Assembly (NCBI RefSeq): GCF_015547515.1
Contig: NZ_JADMVE010000003.1
Coordinates: forward strand, 372,001-436,000
Reading direction: 5' to 3'
DNA length: 64,000 nucleotides
DNA from: Eubacterium sp. 1001713B170207_170306_E7
GTDB lineage: Bacteria > Bacillota > Clostridia > Eubacteriales > Eubacteriaceae
Position numbers and translations under genes: made by a program. The notes under the pieces are model-generated. The model was given only the letters and a program-made list of their open reading frames with translations, made no database searches and was not told the DNA's origin. Shown one piece after another: positions 34,201 through 42,111 of this stretch; position 1 is the stretch's first letter; each line of letters opens with the position of its first letter.

Positions 34201-34642
34201 CGTTAAAAAAAGAGTTACCTGATATTTTTGAAGATTTCGCAGAGGCGAGACGGATGGGGTTGTTAAGGCAAAGGCGGTAAAGGATCAGAACATTCTGGAG
34301 GAGAACATCGAAAATCTCGACGGTTTTGTGCGGGGTGCCAACCCCGTGACCATTTCCAGTATGTGCACGGTTTTTGCAGAGAGTGAGATCATCAGCCTTT
34401 TGGCAAAGGATGTATCCAGAAAAGACATCGCGCTGGGCGTTATCCACGCCATTGCCAAGCGGACTGCGAATTTTGCCGGACGGCTGCCTTTGGCCGGCAA
34501 AGTCTTTTTCAGCGGCGGGCTTTCCAGGTCGGAGGTGTTCAAAGAGGTGCTTGAAGCTTATCTGGGGCAGCCGGTTGTTACGCACCCCATGTCCCAGTAT
34601 GCAGGGGCGGTCGGTGCCGCGTTGATCGGGCAGCAGAAGTGA
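34197..34642 (+). pseudogene. Frameshifted, deleted remnant of 2-hydroxyacyl-CoA dehydratase-like plus activase pair
   Basis: The ATG at 34197 opens a 27-codon frame (LPDIFEDFAEARRMG) that looks like the start of a double-cubane-cluster 2-hydroxyacyl-CoA dehydratase homologue (YjiM type) and stops at TAA. From about 34250 another frame continues the expected sequence (DGVVKAKAVKD), then changes to the C-terminal half of a BadF/BcrA-type ATPase activase (YjiL type): SSMCTVFAESEIISLLAKD, VFFSGGLSRSEVFKE and AGAVGAALIG, ending at 34642. A frameshift and a deletion joining two neighbouring genes explain this. The 104-residue piece from GTG at 34328 could still be translated but lacks the ATP-binding N-terminus. 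Confidence 0.7.
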
Positions 34643-34656
34643 AAGGAGCGTAGAGG

Positions 34657-35808
34657 ATGAAGCGTATCTATTTTGACAATGCCAGTACCAGCTGGCCAAA
34701 GGCGCCGGACGTGGCGTCTGAGATGGCCGGCTATCTGGAGAATACCGGCTGTAACGTGGGACGGGGCAGCTATGGCCGTGCCTACGAGGTTTCCAGAAAG
34801 GTCTACGAAACCCGCGAAAAGCTGCGCTGCCTGTTTGACGCCGAGGATAATAAAAACGTTATTTTTACAGCCAATGTAACACAGGCCATCAATATGGTGC
34901 TCAAGGGCTTTCTAAAGCCGGGAGATCATGTGCTCATTTCCGGGCTGGAGCATAACGCTGTGGTGAGACCGCTAGAGCATCTCAGGAAAATGGGCGCCTC
35001 TTATGATGTGATTCCCTGCGATGCTTTGGGTAATCTAAAAACAGAGTGTATTGAAAGCCGTATAAAACCGGAGACCAGGGCAGTGGTCATGACGCATGGC
35101 TCCAATGTAAGCGGCGGCATGCTGCCCATTGAGGCCGTTGGGAAGTTGTGCGCAGGCCACGGCCTTTATTTTATCGTGGACACGGCCCAGACCGCCGGAC
35201 TGCACGGGATCAGCATGAAAAAGGCCAATATCAGCGCCCTGTGCTTTACCGGGCATAAAGGGCTGATGGGTCCACAGGGGATCGGGGGCTTTCTGGTAAC
35301 CGACGAGCTGGCAGAGCAGATGATTCCCCTTCTGGACGGCGGCACCGGCAGCGCGTCGGACCGGCTGGACATGCCGGACTTTTTACCGGATCGCTTTGAG
35401 GCTGGAACCCTGAACCTTCCGGGGATTTATGGACTCAGCAGCGCCCTGGATTACCTGGACAGCGTGGATAAAGAGGCGCTGCTCAGGCTTGAGGAGCAGC
35501 TGACCGGCGTTTTTATCCGCGGGGTCGAAGCCATCGGTGGCCTGCGCCTTATCGGAAGTACAGACCCCCAAAACCGCTGCGCCCTGGTGTCAGTCGATTG
35601 CCGGGAAAAGGACAACGCCCAGGCCGCCCTTGAGCTGGACCGGGATTACGGGATTATGGTCAGGGTTGGAATGCACTGCGCCCCGCTTGCGCACAGGACC
35701 CTGGGGACCTACCCGCAGGGAACCCTGCGTTTTTCCTTCAGCCATTTTAATACACTGGACGAGGTGGCCCGCGCTTTGGAGGCCCTTCAAGAAATAACAA
35801 CAGCATGA
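34657..35808 (+). CDS. Class V aminotransferase, cysteine desulfurase family
   Basis: A 383-residue PLP enzyme of the NifS/SufS fold. The PLP lysine is in CFTGHKGLMGPQGIGG near residue 203, and HGSNVSGGMLPIEAVG precedes it as usual. The subgroup (EF2568-like) occurs next to selD and yedF in selenium-linked clusters and probably mobilises sulfur or selenium for cofactor maturation. C-terminal RVGMHCAPLAHRTLG carries a cysteine placed like the sulfur-accepting cysteine. AAAGGAG precedes the ATG. Confidence 0.88.
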   Translation: MKRIYFDNASTSWPKAPDVASEMAGYLENTGCNVGRGSYGRAYEVSRKVYETREKLRCLFDAEDNKNVIFTANVTQAINMVLKGFLKPGDHVLISGLEHNAVVRPLEHLRKMGASYDVIPCDALGNLKTECIESRIKPETRAVVMTHGSNVSGGMLPIEAVGKLCAGHGLYFIVDTAQTAGLHGISMKKANISALCFTGHKGLMGPQGIGGFLVTDELAEQMIPLLDGGTGSASDRLDMPDFLPDRFEAGTLNLPGIYGLSSALDYLDSVDKEALLRLEEQLTGVFIRGVEAIGGLRLIGSTDPQNRCALVSVDCREKDNAQAALELDRDYGIMVRVGMHCAPLAHRTLGTYPQGTLRFSFSHFNTLDEVARALEALQEITTA

Positions 35809-35821
35809 AAGGATAAAAGCC

Positions 35822-36865
35822 ATGCCAGAAAATAAACCGAGACGCCTGACCGAAATGGTCAGAAATTGTGGATGTGCGGCGAAGCTGGGACCCGGCGCTT
35901 TGTCAAAGGTCCTTAAAACACTGGAGCTCAAAGGCTGTGACAGCCTGATCATCGGATTGGAAAATTCGGACGATGCCGCGGCTTACCGGATTAATGATCA
36001 GCAGATTTTACTCCAGACACTGGATTTTTTCCCGCCCATCGTGGATGACCCTTACCTTTTTGGCCAAATCGCTGCCACCAATGCCCTGAGTGACATTTAC
36101 GCCATGGGCGGCAAGCCGCTAACAGCGATGAACATTGTCTGCTTTCCGGAAGAGGAGGATAAGGCCATTTTATCCGAAATTTTGAGAGGCGGCGCTGATA
36201 AGGTGCAGGAGGCCGGCGCGGTTCTGGTCGGCGGGCACTCAGTCGATGATCCTGAGCCCAAATACGGCCTGTCTGTGACCGGAATCACGGACTGCCTGCA
36301 CCTTCGGGGGAACTGCCATGGACGGGAGGGCGATAAGCTCATCCTGACCAAGCCGATTGGCACTGGGATCATTGTATCCGCTGTCAAGGGCGGGATCGCA
36401 ACGGACGAATCGCGCGAAGCGGCTGTGCTGTCCATGACTAGCCTGAATAAGACCGCCTGTGAGGTGATGAGCTTATATGACGGGGTGCACGGCTGTACGG
36501 ATGTTACGGGCTTTAGCCTGGGCGGACACGGTATCGAGATGGCTAAGGCCAGCCACCTGACTATGGAGCTTGAGGCTTCGGCGGTCCCGCTTATGCCTGG
36601 CGTCCCTGAGCTGGCTGGGATGGGCATTGTGCCCGGCGGCACTTATCGGAACAGGGAATATTTTGGACCGGATTACAGGGCGTCGGTGAGCGGTCTGATG
36701 GAGGATATTATTTTTGACCCCCAGACCTCCGGCGGGCTGCTGATCAGCGTTGCGCCCTCTGAGGCTGAGAATCTTTTAAAAACACTGAGGGTGGAGCTTA
36801 AAACCGACTGCGCACTGGTGGGGCAGCTGGTGGACAGGCAGGATAAAGCGCTGATCATAAGATAA
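35822..36865 (+). CDS. selD: Selenophosphate synthetase (cysteine form)
   Basis: A 347-residue enzyme that makes selenophosphate from selenide and ATP. The N-terminal active-site segment is NCGCAAKLGPG, with cysteine (TGT) where many selenium users have selenocysteine; no in-frame TGA is present. The GLENSDDAAAYRI and GGHSVDDPEPKYGLSVTG blocks are diagnostic. Its place between the desulfurase-like gene and yedF suggests selenophosphate for the labile selenium of the molybdenum hydroxylase, independent of selenocysteine use. Confidence 0.95.
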   Translation: MPENKPRRLTEMVRNCGCAAKLGPGALSKVLKTLELKGCDSLIIGLENSDDAAAYRINDQQILLQTLDFFPPIVDDPYLFGQIAATNALSDIYAMGGKPLTAMNIVCFPEEEDKAILSEILRGGADKVQEAGAVLVGGHSVDDPEPKYGLSVTGITDCLHLRGNCHGREGDKLILTKPIGTGIIVSAVKGGIATDESREAAVLSMTSLNKTACEVMSLYDGVHGCTDVTGFSLGGHGIEMAKASHLTMELEASAVPLMPGVPELAGMGIVPGGTYRNREYFGPDYRASVSGLMEDIIFDPQTSGGLLISVAPSEAENLLKTLRVELKTDCALVGQLVDRQDKALIIR

Positions 36866-36880
36866 TAAAGGAGAAATCAG

Positions 36881-37492
36881 ATGACTAAAATCATTAATGC
36901 CAGGGGCAAGGCCTGCCCCATGCCGGTCATTATGGCTAAAAAGGAAATCGAAACAAATCATGACAGCTTCATCATCACGGTCGATAACGCCATCGCGGTC
37001 GAAAACCTGAAAAAACTGGCTGCCAGCCAGGGCTACGACGCTGTGGTAAGCGGGAGCGGCGAGCAGTTTGAGGTCCGGTTTGTGACGGATGGCCGTGAAA
37101 TACCAGCGGCAGAGATAAACGCCACGCCAGATGGCCGCCTCCCCGAAGGGGGAACCGGCAACTGGGTCGTTTTTATGGGAAAGGACACCATCGGCGGGGG
37201 AGATTATGAGCTGGGGAACGCTTTGGCGAAAATGTTCTTTTACACCCTTTCCCAGGCCGGTGATGTGCCGGAGAGCATTCTGTTTATGAACAGCGGGGTT
37301 AAGCTGCCGGCTCTGGACGGGCAGGTGGCCGAGCATTTACAGGCGCTGGAGGAACGGGGCGTCAGGATACTGGTCTGCGGAACCTGCCTGGACTACTATA
37401 AGCTTAAGGACGACCTGAAGATCGGCGAAATCAGCAATATGTATGACATTACAGAAAAAATGCTTGCCGCTTCAAAGGTCATTACCCTGTAA
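36881..37492 (+). CDS. yedF: YedF-family selenium metabolism protein
   Basis: A 203-residue protein with an N-terminal TusA/SirA domain (residues 1-70, ARGKACPMPVIMAKKEI with the carrier cysteine in CPMP) and a C-terminal DsrE-like domain (LVCGTCLDYYKLKDDL near 170). The long two-domain form is the selenium-associated YedF type and may carry persulfide or selenide between the desulfurase and SelD or YqeB. AAAGGAGA precedes the ATG. Confidence 0.9.
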   Translation: MTKIINARGKACPMPVIMAKKEIETNHDSFIITVDNAIAVENLKKLAASQGYDAVVSGSGEQFEVRFVTDGREIPAAEINATPDGRLPEGGTGNWVVFMGKDTIGGGDYELGNALAKMFFYTLSQAGDVPESILFMNSGVKLPALDGQVAEHLQALEERGVRILVCGTCLDYYKLKDDLKIGEISNMYDITEKMLAASKVITL

Positions 37493-37493
37493 C

Positions 37494-37769
37494 ATGAAAA
37501 GACAGATGGATTGTCTGCTGACTTTTGCCAATACCCACGCGGCCATGACCGCTGAAGGGATATTGAAAGGCGTTTTTAACATTAGAATTGTTCCCACGTT
37601 AAGGGAGATTTCAGCGGGGTGCGGCATTTCCATAAGCATTGAAGCGGCGGATGTGGAAAACGTCTTAAAACAGCTGGCATCCGCCAATTTTGACGAAGGG
37701 CTGATGGAAGTCTATGCCGTTTATTATAATGACGGTAAGGCCTGTCCGGAGCCCATGAATCTGAAATAA
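37494..37769 (+). CDS. DUF3343 small protein, putative Se/S carrier
   Basis: A 91-residue protein (LLTFANTHAAMTAEGILK at the start, SAGCGISISIE in the middle) of the DUF3343 type that often accompanies YedF and cysteine desulfurase-like genes. The single cysteine in AGCG and the C-terminal cysteine are possible carriers. The ATG lies one base after the yedF stop with no clear ribosome binding site, suggesting translation by termination-reinitiation. Function unproven. Confidence 0.75.
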   Translation: MKRQMDCLLTFANTHAAMTAEGILKGVFNIRIVPTLREISAGCGISISIEAADVENVLKQLASANFDEGLMEVYAVYYNDGKACPEPMNLK

Positions 37770-37788
37770 AAATAAATGAGGCAGTAAA

Positions 37789-38805
37789 ATGGAAAGTGTA
37801 AAAACAACAGAGGCAGTGGGCCTGATTTTATGCCATGATATGACACAAATCATAAAGGATACGTTTAAGGGGCCCCGGTTCCGCAAGGGACATGTGATTC
37901 GGGAAGAGGATATTCCCGTGCTTTTGTCCATGGGCAAGGAGCACGTCTACATCTGGAAAAATGACCCCGGACTGGTCCATGAAAATGCCGGAGCGGAGGT
38001 GCTGTACCAGCTGTGCGCGGGTGAGCACATGCACCCCTCAGAGGTAAAGGAAGGAAAAATTGAGGTGATCGCAGCGATTGACGGCCTGCTGAAGGTAGAC
38101 CGTGCCAAGCTGAATGCGCTCAATGCGCTGGGAGAGCTGATGATTGCCACCCGGCACGGTAATTTTCCGGTAAAAAAGGGCGATAAGCTGGCGGGAACCC
38201 GGATTATCCCCCTGGCCATTCCCCGGGATAAGCTGAACCGTGCCGCCGCTCTGGGAAATGGAAAGCCCGTTCTCGAGCTGCTGCCCTTTCAGAAAAAGAA
38301 GGCGGCTGTCATCAATACTGGCAGCGAGCTTTACGCGGGACGGATTAAAGATGCTTTTGGCCCTGTCATCAGGGACAAGCTGGCAGAATACGGTGTTGAG
38401 GTAACCGAACAGGTGATTCTTCCAGATGACGAGGCGCTGGTTTCAGAAAAAATCAACACGTTTATTGAAAAAGGGGCAGAGATGGTGATCTGTACCGGCG
38501 GTATGAGCGTGGACCCGGACGATATTACGCCCAGCGCCATTCAAAAGACCGGCGCAGCGGTGGTCAGCTACGGCGCGCCGGTACTGCCTGGAGCCATGTT
38601 TTTACTGGCCTATCAGGGAGAAATACCCATTATGGGCCTGCCGGGCTGTGTGATGTACGCTAAAAGAACTGTGTTCGACCTGGTACTCCCAAGGATACTG
38701 ACAGGTGAAAGACTGGCGCCGGAGGATTTGTTCACCCTGGGCGAGGGCGGCCTGTGCCTGAACTGTGAAACCTGCACCTATCCGAACTGCGGTTTTGGAA
38801 AGTAG
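37789..38805 (+). CDS. Molybdopterin-binding (MoeA/MogA-domain) protein
   Basis: A 338-residue protein. Residues about 170-310 form a MoCF-biosynthesis (MogA/MoeA) domain with VINTGSELYAGR and CTGGMSVDPDD. The N-terminal part resembles a MoeA-like scaffold. The C-terminus ends in a cysteine cluster, CLNCETCTYPNCGFGK, which could bind metal or an Fe-S cluster. The gene sits between DUF3343 and xdhC, so it probably helps insert molybdenum or deliver the cofactor to the hydroxylase. Nine bases separate it from xdhC. Confidence 0.85.
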   Translation: MESVKTTEAVGLILCHDMTQIIKDTFKGPRFRKGHVIREEDIPVLLSMGKEHVYIWKNDPGLVHENAGAEVLYQLCAGEHMHPSEVKEGKIEVIAAIDGLLKVDRAKLNALNALGELMIATRHGNFPVKKGDKLAGTRIIPLAIPRDKLNRAAALGNGKPVLELLPFQKKKAAVINTGSELYAGRIKDAFGPVIRDKLAEYGVEVTEQVILPDDEALVSEKINTFIEKGAEMVICTGGMSVDPDDITPSAIQKTGAAVVSYGAPVLPGAMFLLAYQGEIPIMGLPGCVMYAKRTVFDLVLPRILTGERLAPEDLFTLGEGGLCLNCETCTYPNCGFGK

Positions 38806-38813
38806 AGGACGAA

Positions 38814-39824
38814 ATGAAGGATTTATACAAAGCCCTTAAGCTTGCCAAAGAGAGAGGGGAACCTCTGGCAGTGGTGACCATTATTGATTTTCATGGCTCT
38901 GCGCCCAGAGGCACCGGGGCCAGGATGATCGTCTGTAAAGACGGCAGCACCACGGGTACTGTGGGCGGCGGCGCCATCGAATATGACGCTCAGCAGGAAG
39001 CGCAGAAGCTGTTTGAAACACAGGCCTCCTTTATAAAAGAATACATCCTCAGGCCAAATGAGGCCGCTGATCTCGGCATGGTGTGCGGCGGAAACGCGGC
39101 CTTGTATTTCCAGTATTTTTCGCCTGGTAATCCGCAGACAGAAAAGCTGATTGAAGAACTGGGTAGAGCCCTCGAAGCCGGTGGGGATTTCTGGCTTCTG
39201 ACCTGCTGGGAGGATCCCGCAGTGTTTGAGGTAATGGTAACAGACCAAAAAGCAAAAGAAGATGGCTTTGGGGATGAGGCGTTCACAGAACAGAGCCGGC
39301 TGCTCCAGAAAAACAAAACCTGTATTTTTTCACAGCCGTTACGGCAAAATGGGCGGGTTTATGTGTTTGGCGGCGGGCATATCGCTAAGGAGCTGGTGCC
39401 AGTGCTCAGCCGTCTGGATTTTAGGTGCGTGGTCATTGACGACCGGGAGGCCTTTGCCAACAAAGAAGCCTTTCCGGAGGCCGAGGCGGTTTTTGTCAGT
39501 GATTTTAAAGCGATCCGCACATTTTTAGAGATTGGGCCCTCGGATTATGTGGTCATCATGACCCGGGGACACCAGAACGATTATCTGGTCGAGGCTCAGG
39601 TTCTTAAAACAGAAGCCCGCTACATTGGTGTCATTGGCAGCAGGAAAAAAACACAGACCATTAATGAAAAGCTTATGCGTTTTGACGGCTTTACAAAGGA
39701 AAAACTGGAGGCAGTTTATACCCCCATCGGAAAAGCAATCAAGGCCAAAACGCCGGCGGAGATAGCCATCAGTATAGCGGCAGAGCTGATCGAGGTAAGG
39801 GCGTCGGACATATCCGCAACGTGA
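38814..39824 (+). CDS. xdhC: XdhC/CoxI-family molybdenum hydroxylase maturation factor
   Basis: A 336-residue accessory protein. The N-terminal XdhC/CoxI domain (residues 10-75, VVTIIDFHGSAPRGTGARM) binds the molybdenum cofactor and brings about its sulfuration (or, here, probably selenation) before insertion into the apo-hydroxylase. The C-terminal Rossmann domain begins VYVFGGGHIAKELVPVLS (about 180). It is the last gene of the maturation operon. Confidence 0.92.
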   Translation: MKDLYKALKLAKERGEPLAVVTIIDFHGSAPRGTGARMIVCKDGSTTGTVGGGAIEYDAQQEAQKLFETQASFIKEYILRPNEAADLGMVCGGNAALYFQYFSPGNPQTEKLIEELGRALEAGGDFWLLTCWEDPAVFEVMVTDQKAKEDGFGDEAFTEQSRLLQKNKTCIFSQPLRQNGRVYVFGGGHIAKELVPVLSRLDFRCVVIDDREAFANKEAFPEAEAVFVSDFKAIRTFLEIGPSDYVVIMTRGHQNDYLVEAQVLKTEARYIGVIGSRKKTQTINEKLMRFDGFTKEKLEAVYTPIGKAIKAKTPAEIAISIAAELIEVRASDISAT

Positions 39825-39995
39825 AAAACGGCTGAATTAATGCGATACGAAATAAATTAGATTTTTAAACGGAAATAATGAAACGAAACTTACTAAAAAT
39901 AAAGTGTCTCGAGGACAAAATCCCTGATGAAGCATCGTCTTGAGTCTGACGCGGAGCAGCGACTGGCAGTGTTTTTTGAGACCAGATTTAGACAT

Positions 39996-40121
39996 AAAAA
40001 AGCCCGGAGAATGCCGGGCGCATGTAATGTGTGTCTAACGAGGTGTTTGCGGTTAAACAAATCAAGGAGTTAGGGAGAAAACCGCATGTTGCTCATGAAG
40101 TAAGTTAGACTCATCGAACTC
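39996..40121 (-). ncRNA. Candidate small RNA with nested stems and CU-rich loop
   Basis: A minus-strand transcript of about 126 bases is framed by a near-consensus promoter and an intrinsic terminator (GCCCGG/CCGGGC stem, then six T on the minus strand). Between them, two perfect 7-bp stems are nested: 40033-40039 with 40104-40110 and 40048-40054 with 40080-40086. The 25-base apical loop is pyrimidine-rich in the RNA (UCUCCCUAACUCCUUG) and complementary to ribosome binding sites, like C-rich loops of Gram-positive trans-acting small RNAs. No open reading frame of note is inside. I do not recognise the family. Confidence 0.6.
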
Positions 40122-40127
40122 GTTTAT

Positions 40128-40156
40128 ATTATATCGGATTGTCAAAGAAATATCAA
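40128..40156 (-). promoter_or_regulatory. Promoter of the minus-strand small RNA
   Basis: On the minus strand TTGATA (40151-40156) and TATAAT (40128-40133) are 17 bases apart, with start expected near 40121. Confidence 0.75.
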
Positions 40157-40183
40157 GCAGTTTTTGAAAAAAATTTAATTATT

Positions 40184-40213
40184 TTGTTTAAAAAATCGGT
40201 TCGGGGATATAAA
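40184..40213 (+). promoter_or_regulatory. Promoter-like sequence of a divergent plus-strand RNA
   Basis: TTGTTT (40184-40189) and TATAAA (40208-40213) with an 18-base spacer, 27 bases from the opposing small-RNA promoter. Confidence 0.45.
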
Positions 40214-40219
40214 TATTTT

Positions 40220-40303
40220 CGAACAATCATACCTCAATTAATAGTCTACCTCCCCAATTCTCTCTTTAGTGGCTCCCGGTCATAAGGCCGGGGGCTTAAT
40301 TTA
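40220..40303 (+). ncRNA. Second candidate small RNA, plus strand
   Basis: A predicted transcript of about 85 bases contains ACCUCCCC and CUCUCU stretches (possible anti-Shine-Dalgarno seeds) and ends in a GC-rich hairpin (GCTCCCGG 40272-40279 with CCGGGGGC 40288-40295, one G-U pair). The U tract after it is poor (TTAATTTA), so this is weaker than the minus-strand candidate. It could be a leader instead. Confidence 0.35.
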
Positions 40304-40370
40304 TGTCCAAAGGCCGAGTTGATTTTAGGGCAAAATGCCCGCTTCAGCCGTGAATCAAAAATACCGCCTG

Positions 40371-40569
40371 AATTTTGAGCTTTTTTCCGTCACATCGGTT
40401 TCTATATATTTAATAGGAAGATAAATAAAATTTTTCGTGGATTTTTGGGGCTGAAGGGTATAAAATATCAACAGAGTGAATATAATTTCATTCTGGGAAT
40501 CCATTATTTATAAAAAGCCACGCTATTATTACCGATTAGCATCAAAAGATACTACAATTTTGAGCTTTT
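40371..40569 (+). repeat. Short direct repeat in the pre-ATPase gap
   Basis: AATTTTGAGCTTTT occurs at 40371-40384 and again at 40556-40569. Otherwise 40304-40614 is AT-rich and I see no gene in it apart from a small GGGC/GCCC hairpin near 40330. Confidence 0.4.
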
Positions 40570-40614
40570 GTCTAAAAATTGCAGTTAAAACCATTTCAAA
40601 AACAAAAATAGTTA

Positions 40615-40642
40615 TTGCTTTGTATACATAAAGTGCTATAAT
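40615..40642 (+). promoter_or_regulatory. Promoter of the V-type ATPase operon
   Basis: TTGCTT (40615-40620) and a perfect TATAAT (40637-40642) with a 16-base spacer, 46 bases before the first start codon. Confidence 0.65.
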
Positions 40643-40688
40643 GGGTTCAGACTAGAATTAATTTTTGAAGAAGGAGGTCGTTATTAGG

Positions 40689-41006
40689 ATGATAAATGAA
40701 GTGCTTCATCAGATTATCGATCTGGACAACCGGGCCAAGAAAATCAAAGCCAGCGCCACAGCCCGCGCGGAAAAAATCGTAGCCGATACCAAAGACGAGT
40801 TAAAAGAAGAAGAAACGAATGTTATCACCGCTGCAAAAGAGGAAAGCAAACAAAACTATGACGTTGAAATCAAAAAAGCTGAAGAAGAGAAGGATAACGC
40901 CATAAAAGAAATGTCGAGCTCGATTAAAGCATTGCGAGAGCAGTACGAAAGTGCAAAACAAGAAAGTGCAAAAAGAGTTTTGGACGAACTGTTTCAGTCG
41001 ATCTGA
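40689..41006 (+). CDS. V-type ATPase peripheral-stalk subunit G/H (NtpF-like)
   Basis: A 105-residue, highly charged, alanine- and glutamate-rich protein with heptad character throughout, matching the coiled-coil G/H stator subunit that pairs with subunit E. I prefer the ATG at 40689, although AAGGAGG is 11 bases away; an upstream TTG lies before that site and cannot use it. It opens the ATPase operon. Confidence 0.8.
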   Translation: MINEVLHQIIDLDNRAKKIKASATARAEKIVADTKDELKEEETNVITAAKEESKQNYDVEIKKAEEEKDNAIKEMSSSIKALREQYESAKQESAKRVLDELFQSI

Positions 41007-41041
41007 TTCTTGAAAAATTTAAAGAAAAGTAGTGAAGATTA

Positions 41042-42091
41042 ATGGCGAATAGTAATCATGCGTGTGTGAACACGAAATTATTGGCAATGAAGTCAAAGAT
41101 GCTTGGAACTCAGGATTACGAGGCACTGATTAAAGCTCCTTCGCTGAATGACCTTTTTTATTACCTGAAGGACAATACCTATTACGGGCCATTTCTGGAG
41201 GAGGTTCATACGGACCATCTTCACCGCCTGGAACTGGAAGTGCCCCTCACCCGGATGAAGATTTACGAAATTGAGAAGCTGATGCACTATCTGCAGGGAG
41301 AAGAAAAGACGTTTGTAAAAACGCTGCTGATCCGTTCGGATATTGAAAGCCTCCGCGTTTTGATCCGTGGGATTGCCCGCGGCGCGAATCTTGAAGAGCT
41401 CGCCGGGTTTCTGGTCTATTCAGAAAAGTACACCAACATCCCCTTTGACAAATTGGTAAAAACAAAAGATTGGGACAGCTTTAAAAAAGCCCTGGTCGGC
41501 ACCGATTATTACCGTCTTCTCGAAATCTACCGGCAGGTAACCGTGGAGGATGACCTCTTTCCCATCGAAAAAGGGCTCGAACGTTATTACTATGATAAGC
41601 TGAAAAACAGCCTGAACAAGCTGGATCAGAAAAAGAACAAGGACCTTATCAAGACAACGCGTGAGGGCATTGATCTTTTAAACCTGGTTTGGTTTTATCG
41701 TGGCAAGAAGTTCTACCACCTTTCCCGTGAGGAGCTGCTGGCCTATGCGCTGCGCGGCGGTCTTAAGATTAAAGAGAAAGATATTCAGCATATGAGTGAG
41801 ATCAAAAACATCGATACACTCCACGAGGTGATGAAATCCTACAGTGAATATGCTTTTCTGTTTAATCATTCGAAAACACTGGACCTGTATATGGAAAGAA
41901 GACGTGAACGATTTATGTACTATGCCTATCTGAAGCTGTTTAACGGCACAGAAGCTGGCCTGGGAAAGGTCGTTGCATTCATACGGCTCATTGAATACGA
42001 GATTGAGGACATTACCTCCATCATCGAAAGCAAGCGTTACCGTATGTCTGCGTTAGAAACAGAAAAATTTTTAATCAGATCTTTTGAGTAA
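41042..42091 (+). CDS. V-type ATPase subunit C (AC39/V0D type)
   Basis: A 349-residue subunit linking the central stalk to the membrane ring. It is helical, Tyr/Leu/Lys-rich and soluble; the start ACVNTKLLAMKSKMLGTQDY is typical of the V0D/AC39 family. It is placed before subunit I, whereas in the Enterococcus ntp operon the equivalent gene follows subunit E. Confidence 0.85.
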   Translation: MANSNHACVNTKLLAMKSKMLGTQDYEALIKAPSLNDLFYYLKDNTYYGPFLEEVHTDHLHRLELEVPLTRMKIYEIEKLMHYLQGEEKTFVKTLLIRSDIESLRVLIRGIARGANLEELAGFLVYSEKYTNIPFDKLVKTKDWDSFKKALVGTDYYRLLEIYRQVTVEDDLFPIEKGLERYYYDKLKNSLNKLDQKKNKDLIKTTREGIDLLNLVWFYRGKKFYHLSREELLAYALRGGLKIKEKDIQHMSEIKNIDTLHEVMKSYSEYAFLFNHSKTLDLYMERRRERFMYYAYLKLFNGTEAGLGKVVAFIRLIEYEIEDITSIIESKRYRMSALETEKFLIRSFE

Positions 42092-42111
42092 GATGTGAAA
42101 GGAAGTATTAT

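Noticed and set aside
35822-35930. Selenocysteine codon in selD
   Set aside because: The active-site residue is read from TGT (cysteine), and no in-frame TGA or SECIS-like hairpin is needed.
40041-40100. Plus-strand mini frame (M-L-L-M-K) with GGGAG upstream, opposite the small RNA
   Set aside because: Its ribosome binding site-like bases are the complement of the small RNA loop, and there is no plus-strand promoter or terminator around it.
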